From Thermoplasmata archaeon (lineage in GTDB: Archaea > Thermoplasmatota > Thermoplasmata > UBA10834), in assembly GCA_013331315.1 (NCBI GenBank), contig DUGQ01000061.1, positions 1 to 5,383 of the forward strand: a DNA stretch of 5,383 nt. The letters run 5' to 3'. Under the pieces are notes generated by a model. It was not told where the DNA came from, did not search any database, and was given only the letters and a program-made list of their open reading frames with translations. The position numbers and the translations under genes are program-made. Shown piece by piece: positions 1 through 5,383 of this stretch (position 1 is its first letter; every line of letters starts with the position of its first letter).

Positions 1-501
1 CGGGATCATGGCCGGGAAGTTGAACGGGCATATCGCGCCGAACACGCCAAGAGGCGATATCACGGCGTCCTCGTCGATCCCCTCGGCCGCGCCGTCCTCG
101 AGGTTGTACCCCATCATCAGCGACGGGATGCCCGCGGCGACCTCCACGTTCTCGATGGTGCGCCTTGTCTCCCCACGGGCCTCGTCAATCGTCTTCCCCT
201 GCTCTTGGACCATTATCCTCGCGATGTTCTCGAAATGCCCTTCCATTATCTCCTTCAGTCTGAACATCAAGCGTGCCCTCGTGATCGGGGGCGTCTCCCT
301 CCAGGCCAGCCACGCGTCCTGAGCGGCCTCGATCGCCGCCTTCGTCTCATCCGCCGTGGTCATCGGGACCTGCCCGATGGACTTGGCGGTCGACGGGTTC
401 TCGATGTCGAGGTACTTGGACGTGGTCGACTCGACCCACTCTCCGTTCACGAAGTTCTTGAGCTTTCCATAATCTGCCTTTACCTCAGGTAGTAACGCCA
501 T
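1..501 (-). CDS. mmsA: CoA-acylating methylmalonate-semialdehyde dehydrogenase, N-terminal part (cut by left edge)
   Basis: This is the first 167 codons of an aldehyde dehydrogenase superfamily protein; the family is usually near 490 residues, so about a third is present. What is seen: an N-terminal FVNGEWVES strand (residues 17-25), ENPSTAKSIGQVP (34-46), QEQGKTIDEARGE (99-111), then GIPSLMMGYNLEDGAAEGID and LGVFGAICPFNFPAMIP at the edge. PFNFP (159-163) with Asn161, the expected catalytic oxyanion Asn, is typical of MmsA/IolA; succinate-semialdehyde dehydrogenases usually have PWNFP. Family role: NAD- and CoA-dependent cytosolic conversion of methylmalonate or malonate semialdehyde to propionyl- or acetyl-CoA in valine, thymine, beta-alanine or inositol breakdown. 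The catalytic Cys lies outside the window. The ATG at 501 has AGGAGA nine bases upstream. Two aminotransferases lie upstream on the same strand across a 435-base gap, so it probably has its own promoter. Family assignment is firm; the exact substrate is not. Confidence 0.9.
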   Translation of the reverse strand, partial: MALLPEVKADYGKLKNFVNGEWVESTTSKYLDIENPSTAKSIGQVPMTTADETKAAIEAAQDAWLAWRETPPITRARLMFRLKEIMEGHFENIARIMVQEQGKTIDEARGETRRTIENVEVAAGIPSLMMGYNLEDGAAEGIDEDAVISPLGVFGAICPFNFPAMIP

Positions 502-936
502 GCTCTCTATTCTCCTATTGCGCGCTCTTGAAGGGCCACGGATGGCCGGCACCCGACGTTCGACGGAGTACGTCAGAAAGGATGGCTTGTGCGGTCAATG
601 ACCTCCCCTCCGACCGGGCCTACAGCCCACCCCCGTTGCTAGCTCGAAGGCGCGCTTTTGGAATTTTTCCAGCTTTCCGGCCCTAAATTCGCCAATGTAC
701 CAGCTATTATGGCCTTATTTGCCGTGTATGTTCTCCACTCGTATAATGATTTTGGTACGAAGAACGCCGCAACAGGTTTTATTACACATATTAAGATAAT
801 AATCTGGACGACGGGGACCGGGCTGACGTTTCGAACCGTTGAGCCTCGCATCGTAGGAGGGATGACTTTCGACTCAAAGGACAGCGAGCGGGTGAGAATA
901 GAAGAAGGTGTTTGAGAGGTTTGCAGGACGAACTAT
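502..936 (-). promoter_or_regulatory. Intergenic region: A+T-rich promoter area and structured leader, no convincing gene
   Basis: This 435-base gap separates the GabT-like gene from the semialdehyde dehydrogenase gene. Bases 661-810 are about 40% G+C by hand count, far below the surrounding genes, and hold minus-strand TATA-like strings: CTTAATAT (788-795) and TCATTATAC (741-749). Either would place transcription start roughly 190-270 bases before the dehydrogenase ATG. Between there and the ATG the sequence is G+C-rich, with short inverted repeats at 534-547, 562-574, 593-603 and 616-628. Open frames on both strands here lack a ribosome site, recognisable sequence and the G/C third-base bias of the real genes. 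No tRNA, riboswitch or repeat family was recognised. The promoter position is inferred. Confidence 0.4.
511..516 (-). promoter_or_regulatory. Ribosome binding site of the semialdehyde dehydrogenase gene
   Basis: AGGAGA on the minus strand ends nine bases before the ATG at 501. It fixes that start and shows that this mRNA has a leader, so its promoter lies further upstream. Confidence 0.7.
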
Positions 937-2301
937 TCAGCTTAGGCCCGCCTTCTTGATCTCCTGCTCCATCGACTCCTCGAGTATGTCCAGGCCCTTC
1001 TCGAGCAATCCCTGCTTTATCACGAGCGGCGGGTGCAGGCGGACCACGTTGTTGTAAGTACCGGCCGTAAGTATGTACAGACCCTTCCTGAAGCACGCGA
1101 GCTGGATGTTCCTCGCAAGCTCCGGAACCGGCTCTTTCGACTTCTTGTCCTTGACGAGCTCCATGCCCATCATGGCGCCGATGCCCCTGACGTCGCCGAC
1201 GACCTCGAAACGCTCCTTCCACTCCTCGAGGCGCTTCTTCTCCACCTTGTGGATCATCTTCGTGTTCGGCAGGGCCTTCTTGGTCAGCTTGATCGAGGCG
1301 AGCGCTCCGGCGCAACAGACCGGGTTGCCGCCGAACGTGCCGCCCAGGCTCGCTGGGCCGGGAGAGGACATGATCTCCTCCCTGCCCGTAACTCCTCCCA
1401 GCGGCATGCCGAGCGACAGGCCCTTGCCCGAGACGAGCATGTCGGGTTCGACCTTCCAGTTCTGGATGCCGAACATCTTGCCGGTACGGCCGAACCCGGT
1501 TTGGACCTCGTCGTCTATGAGCACTATGCCGTTGTCCTTGCAGATCTTCGCGACCTTCTCCCAGTAGCCTGGCGGAGGCGCGATGAATCCCCCCTCCCCT
1601 TGGACCGGCTCGACCACGAGGCATGCGACGTTGCCCTCCAGAGGCGGCGTCTGGGCTATCGTGCGGATCGTGTCGGCGCACGCGAGGCTGCACGACGGGT
1701 ACTCGAGCTTCAATGGGCACCTGTAGCAGTACGCGAAATCGAGATGCTGTATGTTCGGGAGCAGGGGCCCGAAACCTTCCCTGTACGGCTTCTCCTTCGC
1801 CGTGAGGGATATGTCGAGTATCGTCCTCCCGTGGAAGGCCGTCTTGTACGACATTATCCAAGGCTTCTTCGTGTACGACCTCGCGATCTTCACCGCGTTC
1901 TCTATCGCCTCGGACCCGCTGTTGAGGAATATGCTCTTCGTCATCTTCCCGGGGCAGATCTTGGCCATCTCCTGGGACAGCTCGATGTACGACTCGTACA
2001 TCGACACCATGAAGCAGATGTGTATGAACTCGTCCAGCTGGTCTTTGCACGCCTTGACCATCTCGGGAGGCCTGTGCCCGCAGTTGTGGACGCCGATCCC
2101 GACCGTGAAGTCGAGGTACACGTTGCCGTCGACGTCCTTCAGGAACGGCCCCTCGGCGATCTCCAGCTCGGCCGGCAGGCCTATCTTAATGCCGTCCGTG
2201 ACGTACTTCTCCTTCCTCTTCATAGCCGCCTTCGATTTTGGCCCTGGCGGCTCCACCACTATCTTCGGACCCTTGAGCTTGTACGACTTTGTTGTGTTCA
2301 A
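937..2301 (-). CDS. gabT: GabT-like class-III PLP-dependent aminotransferase
   Basis: This complete 454-residue protein has the normal length for fold-type I class-III (omega) aminotransferases. It is cytosolic, with no signal peptide or membrane segment. Visible PLP-site elements: NSGSEA (127-132, phosphate loop), AFHGR (155-159), EPVQGEGG (231-238), DEVQTGFGRTG with Asp264 for the pyridine nitrogen, SGKG with Lys293 as the Schiff-base lysine, LGGTFGGNP with Thr322, and NVVRLHPPL with Arg421 as likely carboxylate binder. HICFMVSMYESYIEL and AGTYNNVVR resemble 4-aminobutyrate aminotransferase more than acetylornithine aminotransferase. Archaeal relatives include broad-specificity amino-acid racemases, so transamination of GABA, beta-alanine or 3-aminoisobutyrate is inferred. 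Cys192, 195, 204 and 208 form an unusual cluster. The start is TTG at 2301, because AGGAGTG precedes it and the nearby ATG frame stops at once. It lies 81 bases after its paralogue and is probably co-transcribed. TGA stop. Confidence 0.9.
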   Translation of the reverse strand: MNTTKSYKLKGPKIVVEPPGPKSKAAMKRKEKYVTDGIKIGLPAELEIAEGPFLKDVDGNVYLDFTVGIGVHNCGHRPPEMVKACKDQLDEFIHICFMVSMYESYIELSQEMAKICPGKMTKSIFLNSGSEAIENAVKIARSYTKKPWIMSYKTAFHGRTILDISLTAKEKPYREGFGPLLPNIQHLDFAYCYRCPLKLEYPSCSLACADTIRTIAQTPPLEGNVACLVVEPVQGEGGFIAPPPGYWEKVAKICKDNGIVLIDDEVQTGFGRTGKMFGIQNWKVEPDMLVSGKGLSLGMPLGGVTGREEIMSSPGPASLGGTFGGNPVCCAGALASIKLTKKALPNTKMIHKVEKKRLEEWKERFEVVGDVRGIGAMMGMELVKDKKSKEPVPELARNIQLACFRKGLYILTAGTYNNVVRLHPPLVIKQGLLEKGLDILEESMEQEIKKAGLS

Positions 2302-2308
2302 CCGGTCA

Positions 2309-2315
2309 CACTCCT
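2309..2315 (-). promoter_or_regulatory. Ribosome binding site that decides the TTG start of the GabT-like gene
   Basis: AGGAGTG on the minus strand ends seven bases before TTG 2301. The only nearby ATG (2327-2325) opens a frame that stops within six codons, so TTG is the only sensible start. The core AGGAG is complementary to the CTCCT in the left arm of the upstream stop-codon hairpin. Confidence 0.65.
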
Positions 2316-2316
2316 G

Positions 2317-2326
2317 ATGATATCAT
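2317..2326. repeat. 10-base perfect palindrome in the spacer between the aminotransferase genes
   Basis: ATGATATCAT is a perfect palindrome just upstream of the ribosome site of the GabT-like gene. It could be an operator half-site pair or chance; nothing else in the spacer identifies a regulator. Confidence 0.3.
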
Positions 2327-2360
2327 ACACGTGAATGAAAACGGAGAGAAAGAGTTTGTC

Positions 2361-2386
2361 GTGACCTCCTCGCGGGAGGAGGTCAC
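2361..2386 (-). promoter_or_regulatory. Strong hairpin over the stop codon of the upstream aminotransferase
   Basis: The transcript can form a perfect 11-base-pair stem (GTGACCTCCTC with GAGGAGGTCAC) closed by a four-base loop. The left arm starts at the last base of the final Arg codon and contains the TGA stop. The minus strand then runs into a pyrimidine-rich tract (CTCTTTCTCTCC, then GTTTTC). It may act as a partial terminator, an mRNA processing or stability element, or a translational coupling element. The right arm carries an AGGAGGT core, but no start codon follows at usable distance. The structure is read directly; its function is inferred. Confidence 0.6.
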
Positions 2387-3744
2387 CGGTGCTTCTTCTC
2401 GACCTCCTTGATCGATTCCTCCAGGAAGTCGAGTCCGGCGTCCATCTCGTCCTGGGATATGCACAGCGGCGGGGCTATCCTGAACGAACATGATCCGGCG
2501 CCTATGGCGACGACGCCCTTGCGCCATGCCCTCTCGATTATCTCCGAGGCCATGTCGCCTCCCGGCTCCTTCGTCTTCTTGTCCTTGACGATCTCGACGC
2601 CTATCATGAGGCCTATGCCGCGCACATCGCCTATGATCTTGGACTTCTTCTGGAGTTCGCGCATCCTCGCCATCGCGTGGTTGCCCATCTTGACGGCGTT
2701 CTGCCTGAGCTTCTCGTTCTCCATCACCCGGATCGTGGCTAACGCGGACTGGCACGCGACAGGGGTGCCGCCCAGCGTCGTGCAGTGCGACCCTGCCTCC
2801 CAGTCGAATATCTCCTCGCGCCCGATCGTCGCCCCGAGCGAGATGCCCCCTCCGAGCGCCTTGGACGAGCAGATGATGTCTGGCACCACGCCGAAGTTCT
2901 CGATCGCCCACCACTTGCCGGTCCTGCCCATTCCGGACTGGACCTCGTCCACGGCGTAGATGATGCCGTACTTGCCGTAGAGCTTCTTCAGACGCTTGTG
3001 GTAGTCCTTCGGCGGCACCACGTATCCCCCCTCGCCCTGGATGGGCTCAATGAGGGAAGCGGCGACCTCGTCTGGCGGGACGTACTTCTTGAGGACGTAG
3101 TCCTCGATGAAGTCGACGCACCAGTAATCGCAATCCGGGAAGGTCATCTTGAAAGGGCATCGGTAGCAGTACGCGTACGGCACGTGCGTGACCCCAGGCA
3201 TCGTCGGGAAGTACCTGGCCTTCTGAACGATCGAGCTCGCTGTGAAGCTCAGGGCTCCCATGCTCCTGCCGTGGAACGCGCCTGTGTACGCCAGGAACAA
3301 CGGACGCTTGCTGTGCCACCGGGCCACCTTGGCGAACGCCTCGATGCTCTCCGCCCCGCTCCCGCTGAAGAACACCTTCTTCCGGAACTTGCCGGGCGTT
3401 ATCTCGTTCAGCTTCTCGGCCAGCTCCACCGCGTACCGGTAGTAGAAGTCCGTGTAGGAGTAGTGCTGCAGCCGCTTGGCCTGGTCGCACAGCGCCTTCA
3501 CCACCTCCGGGTGGCAGTGGCCCACGTTCATCGCACCGAGACCGCTGTTGAAATCGATGTACTCGTTGCCATCGATGTCCTCGATTATGCAGCCCTTGCC
3601 CTTCTCCACCACGAACGGGTAGTAGTAGGGTCTGTTGTAGGGCGACAACACCAGCTTGTCGCGTTTCACGACAGCCTTCGCTTTCGGTCCTGGCGGTTCT
3701 ACGACTCTTTTCAAAGAAACCTTTCCTTTTCGTCTAGTCTTCAA
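2383..3744 (-). CDS. Class-III PLP-dependent aminotransferase (acetylornithine/omega-amino-acid type)
   Basis: This complete protein has 453 residues from TTG 3744. PLP-site elements: SGSGAES (127-133), AFHGR (156-160), EPIQGEGG, DEVQSGMGRTG with Asp266, SSKALGGG with Lys295, TTLGGTP with Thr323, and FRIAPPL with Arg422. The usual Asn after the GG pair is Thr here. It is a paralogue of the downstream gene: both share VVEPPGPK, YCYRCP, GDVRGIG and VKDKKxKEP, and both have a four-cysteine cluster (here 193, 196, 205, 209). An upstream in-frame ATG pair at 3849/3846 would add 35-36 residues, but that stretch is A+T-rich, lacks third-base G/C bias, has no ribosome site and covers the divergent promoter. 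The TTG has GAGGGG just upstream and puts the N-terminus level with the paralogue. Likely role: amino-group transfer from an omega-amino or basic amino acid to 2-oxoglutarate or pyruvate, in the cytosol. Archaeal racemases of this fold are the alternative. Confidence 0.88.
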   Translation of the reverse strand: MKTRRKGKVSLKRVVEPPGPKAKAVVKRDKLVLSPYNRPYYYPFVVEKGKGCIIEDIDGNEYIDFNSGLGAMNVGHCHPEVVKALCDQAKRLQHYSYTDFYYRYAVELAEKLNEITPGKFRKKVFFSGSGAESIEAFAKVARWHSKRPLFLAYTGAFHGRSMGALSFTASSIVQKARYFPTMPGVTHVPYAYCYRCPFKMTFPDCDYWCVDFIEDYVLKKYVPPDEVAASLIEPIQGEGGYVVPPKDYHKRLKKLYGKYGIIYAVDEVQSGMGRTGKWWAIENFGVVPDIICSSKALGGGISLGATIGREEIFDWEAGSHCTTLGGTPVACQSALATIRVMENEKLRQNAVKMGNHAMARMRELQKKSKIIGDVRGIGLMIGVEIVKDKKTKEPGGDMASEIIERAWRKGVVAIGAGSCSFRIAPPLCISQDEMDAGLDFLEESIKEVEKKHR

Positions 3745-3859
3745 TTTACCCCTCTTTGCCTCCAAATACTCGGAATGCCAAGCCTGTAGTTTAGACTTTC
3801 CATCGAATACTGCTTCCCATATGAAAGGTTTATTGTGAACGACCATCATGGCCGGTCGA
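3745..3859. promoter_or_regulatory. Divergent promoter region between the aminotransferase and the ThiI-like gene
   Basis: This A+T-rich stretch lies between divergent genes. On the plus strand, GAAAGG (BRE-like) followed by TTTATTG at 3829-3835 sits 25-31 bases before ATG 3860, the spacing of an archaeal TATA box for a leaderless mRNA. On the minus strand, GAAAG followed by TCTAAAC (3789-3795) would give a start near 3766 and a leader of about 20 bases holding the ribosome site. Both assignments come from spacing and weak consensus matches only. Confidence 0.4.
3749..3754 (-). promoter_or_regulatory. Ribosome binding site supporting the TTG start at 3744
   Basis: GAGGGG on the minus strand ends four bases before TTG 3744, and a second purine run, GGAGG, lies at 3759-3763. 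No comparable site precedes the upstream ATG codons. This is the main nucleotide-level reason for choosing the shorter protein. Confidence 0.5.
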
Positions 3860-4720
3860 ATGCCCACACTTCTTGTTCGCTACGGTGAGATCGGGCTCAA
3901 GAGCAGCCGGGTCCGGAAGAGGTTCGAGGACGCTCTCGTCGCGGACATCAGGAGGAAGCACGTCGACGCGGGCGTCCAGTGCCTGATCGCGTCACAGAGG
4001 GGGAGGATATTCGTCGACTCGGACGACTGGCGAAGGAGCTGTGAGCTGCTTTCCAGGACTTTCGGGGTCGTGTCTTTCAGCCCCGCAACGAGAATCGAGG
4101 GAGGCCTGGACGAGATCGCCGCTGCCGCAGTGGCCTTCGCGGAGCCTCTGATCTCCGAGGGGGCTGGCTTCGCGATAAGGGCCAGGAGGTCCGGGAGCCA
4201 CAAGTTCACCAGCCAGAACGTGTGCGAGAGGGCCGGGGCCGCGGTCCTCTCGGCGTATTCCGGCAAGAACATCAAGGTTCGCCTCGACGATCCCGATATC
4301 GAGGTATTCATCGAGGTCAGGGACAGGGCCGCATACCTCTACAGCTCGGCCATACCCGGTCCTGGTGGGATGCCCAAGGGCACTCAGGGAAGGGTCTTGT
4401 CCGTCGTGTCATCCTCTCGCGGAGTCGCAGCCACATGGCTCTTGATGAAGCGCGGGTGTACGGTCGTCGCCGCTTCTGAAGACGATGATCTCTGCGCCAG
4501 GCTGAGAGCCTGGGATGCGGGGCTTCGCACGACCCCCCCGAGTGGAAACCCATTCGAGGATGCGGCGGCCTATCGATGCCATGCCGTCGCGTTAGACTGG
4601 GACCTGCGCGAGTTCGAAAGCACCCCGACCCTGAAGGGGCCAATCCCGGTGTTCTACCCGTTGGTCGGCCTTCTGGATGACGATGTCGAGAGACTCGTGA
4701 CGCGCGTCACGCGGGTCTAG
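3860..4720 (+). CDS. ThiI-like THUMP-domain protein with degenerate, shortened PP-loop domain
   Basis: This protein has 286 residues; archaeal ThiI proteins are usually near 380-400. The NFLD/THUMP part is well kept: [19 protein letters not shown] at the N-terminus, [20 protein letters not shown] in mid-protein, [11 protein letters not shown] and [15 protein letters not shown] leading into the catalytic domain. Functional ThiI has an SGGxDS ATP-pyrophosphatase loop here before MMKRG; this protein has [18 protein letters not shown], so the loop Asp and Gly pair are gone. The rest is short: [19 protein letters not shown] resembles the PVFRPLIG element of ThiI, and the chain ends soon after. It probably binds tRNA but should not activate U8 for 4-thiouridine formation (inferred). 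I chose ATG 3860 because family members start with this strand and a TATA-like box fits leaderless spacing; ATG 3848 would add MAGR. No ribosome site precedes either. It converges on eL15 and overlaps it by three bases. Cytosolic. Confidence 0.8.
   Translation: MPTLLVRYGEIGLKSSRVRKRFEDALVADIRRKHVDAGVQCLIASQRGRIFVDSDDWRRSCELLSRTFGVVSFSPATRIEGGLDEIAAAAVAFAEPLISEGAGFAIRARRSGSHKFTSQNVCERAGAAVLSAYSGKNIKVRLDDPDIEVFIEVRDRAAYLYSSAIPGPGGMPKGTQGRVLSVVSSSRGVAATWLLMKRGCTVVAASEDDDLCARLRAWDAGLRTTPPSGNPFEDAAAYRCHAVALDWDLREFESTPTLKGPIPVFYPLVGLLDDDVERLVTRVTRV
4696..4711. repeat. 16-base perfect palindrome at the end of the ThiI-like gene
   Basis: CGTGACGCGCGTCACG is its own reverse complement. It encodes part of the terminal VTRVTRV repeat of the ThiI-like protein and lies six bases before the shared CTAG stop of the two convergent genes. 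It could fold as a six-base-pair stem with a GCGC loop on either transcript. No T-run follows, so a terminator role is only a guess. Confidence 0.45.
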
Positions 4721-5383
4721 GTGCCCTTTCGGTTGTGAGCACGCGCAGACGGTCTCACCTTCTCCGCGCCCCTGCCACGGGTCCTGACGAGCCCCCTACC
4801 CTTCTTGCCGGCGGGCGTAAGGCCTCTGTCCGCGCGGTGATAGTGCTTCCCGCTCGCAATCCACTTCAGCTTCGGGTCCGACCGTATCACGGGATGGTTG
4901 GGGTCAACGAGGATCACCTCGTACCACTTGTTCTTCCCGTCCTCGCCGACCCAGTAGGACGCGAGGACCTCGAGGTTCGGATAGCGCTTGGCTGTCCTCT
5001 CCTCCGCGATCCTCTGGATGTTCTTCTTCATGGTGATCTTGAGGATCCCCTTCCTCTTCGGCTTCCTGCCCTTTCGGATCCTGTGCTTCCTCAGGCCACC
5101 CCTTCTCACCCTGGCCCTGACGATGACGAAGCCCTGCTTCGCCTTGTAGCCGAGGGATCTGGCGCGATCGAGCCTCGTGGGCCTGTCGACCCTGACGAAG
5201 CTGCCCTCCCTCCTCCAGTCGACCAGGCGTTGCCACATGACCGCCTTCATGTCGTCGCTGGACTGGTCCTTCCACGCCTCACCGACATAGTGATACATGT
5301 TCCTGGAGCCACGCTTGCTCTTCTCCTCTGAGGAGGTCTCCTCCCGAGCCGGCGCGGCGGGGGCGCTCTTCTCTGCGGTCTTT
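4717..5383 (-). CDS. rpl15e: Large-subunit ribosomal protein eL15 (L15e), open at the right edge
   Basis: The 193 residues from Met at 5298 match the whole archaeal eL15 core: [104 protein letters not shown], then the basic tail [25 protein letters not shown]. eL15 is a 23S rRNA-binding protein of the large subunit in archaea and eukaryotes and is absent from bacteria. The frame continues upstream of Met 5298 to the window edge for 28 codons, with no stop and no ATG, GTG or TTG. 24 of these codons end in G or C, as in real genes here, and no well-placed ribosome site precedes Met 5298. I therefore annotate it as continuing past the edge, with a low-complexity Lys/Glu/Ala/Ser extension. A start at 5298 remains possible. 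The TAG stop overlaps the convergent ThiI-like stop. Confidence 0.93.
   Translation of the reverse strand, partial: KTAEKSAPAAPAREETSSEEKSKRGSRNMYHYVGEAWKDQSSDDMKAVMWQRLVDWRREGSFVRVDRPTRLDRARSLGYKAKQGFVIVRARVRRGGLRKHRIRKGRKPKRKGILKITMKKNIQRIAEERTAKRYPNLEVLASYWVGEDGKNKWYEVILVDPNHPVIRSDPKLKWIASGKHYHRADRGLTPAGKKGRGLVRTRGRGAEKVRPSARAHNRKGT

Noticed and set aside
1..501. Succinate-semialdehyde dehydrogenase as identity of the left-edge gene, which would make a GABA pathway with the GabT-like enzyme
   Set aside because: The PFNFP signature and surrounding blocks fit the CoA-acylating MmsA group better than the PWNFP-type succinate-semialdehyde dehydrogenases. Not fully excluded, because the catalytic Cys region is missing.
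828..837. GTTTCGAACC, resembling a tRNA T-loop on either strand
   Set aside because: The flanking bases do not form a T-stem on either strand, and no anticodon arm or acceptor stem could be built around it.
639..851. 70-residue minus-strand open frame in the intergenic gap
   Set aside because: No ribosome site, no recognisable sequence, and base composition unlike the coding regions.
658..915. 85-residue plus-strand open frame in the intergenic gap
   Set aside because: No ribosome site and no recognisable domain; it overlaps the likely promoter island and its codon use does not match the genes.
2299..2327. ATG at 2327-2325 as start of the GabT-like gene
   Set aside because: That frame meets a TGA within six codons and is not the frame of the enzyme.
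1033..2334. Long plus-strand open frame antisense to the GabT-like gene
   Set aside because: The translation is Arg/Leu/Val-rich and unlike any family. It arises because high G+C third positions in the real gene remove stops from the opposite strand. Similar long shadows occur opposite and beside the other genes.
3745..3867. In-frame upstream extension of the second aminotransferase, with ATG codons at 3867, 3849 and 3846
   Set aside because: It is A+T-rich without G/C third-base bias, has no ribosome site, is absent from the paralogue, and would cover the divergent promoter and the start of the ThiI-like gene.
1..5383. CRISPR arrays, insertion sequences, attachment sites and rRNA
   Set aside because: No spaced direct repeats, transposase or integrase fragments, terminal repeats or rRNA-like sequence were seen on either strand.

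Overview
The window reads as a G+C-rich archaeal chromosome segment. The clearest evidence is a complete archaeal/eukaryotic-type ribosomal protein eL15 at the right end. Supporting signs are an archaeal-style ThiI/THUMP gene with no Shine-Dalgarno site and a TATA-like element at leaderless spacing, and class-III aminotransferases with the VVEPPGPK N-terminus common in archaeal members. A Thermoplasmata-like euryarchaeon is my best guess; the sequence does not prove it.

Layout, left to right. 1-501 (minus): the first 167 residues of a CoA-acylating (methyl)malonate-semialdehyde dehydrogenase, cut by the left edge. 502-936: a 435-base gap without a convincing gene; it holds an A+T-rich island (likely promoter area) and a G+C-rich stretch with several small hairpins. 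937-2301 (minus): a GabT-like class-III aminotransferase. 2302-2382: an 81-base spacer entered by a strong hairpin that includes the stop codon of the preceding gene. 2383-3744 (minus): a second, paralogous class-III aminotransferase. 3745-3859: a divergent promoter region. 3860-4720 (plus): a short ThiI-like THUMP protein whose ATP-pyrophosphatase loop is destroyed. 4717-5383 (minus): eL15, convergent with the ThiI-like gene and sharing a CTAG stop palindrome with it; its reading frame stays open through the right edge.

How the genes may work together (inference): the two aminotransferases and the semialdehyde dehydrogenase lie on one strand in transcription order. They fit an omega-amino-acid breakdown route, for example 3-aminoisobutyrate or beta-alanine to (methyl)malonate semialdehyde to propionyl-CoA or acetyl-CoA. 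Both aminotransferases keep all PLP-site residues, and both carry the same four-cysteine insertion. The ThiI-like gene and eL15 belong to RNA and translation functions and are probably transcribed separately.

The points most worth a second look are the ThiI homologue without a PP-loop, the shared four-cysteine motif, the stop-codon hairpin between the aminotransferases, and the apparent low-complexity N-terminal extension of eL15.
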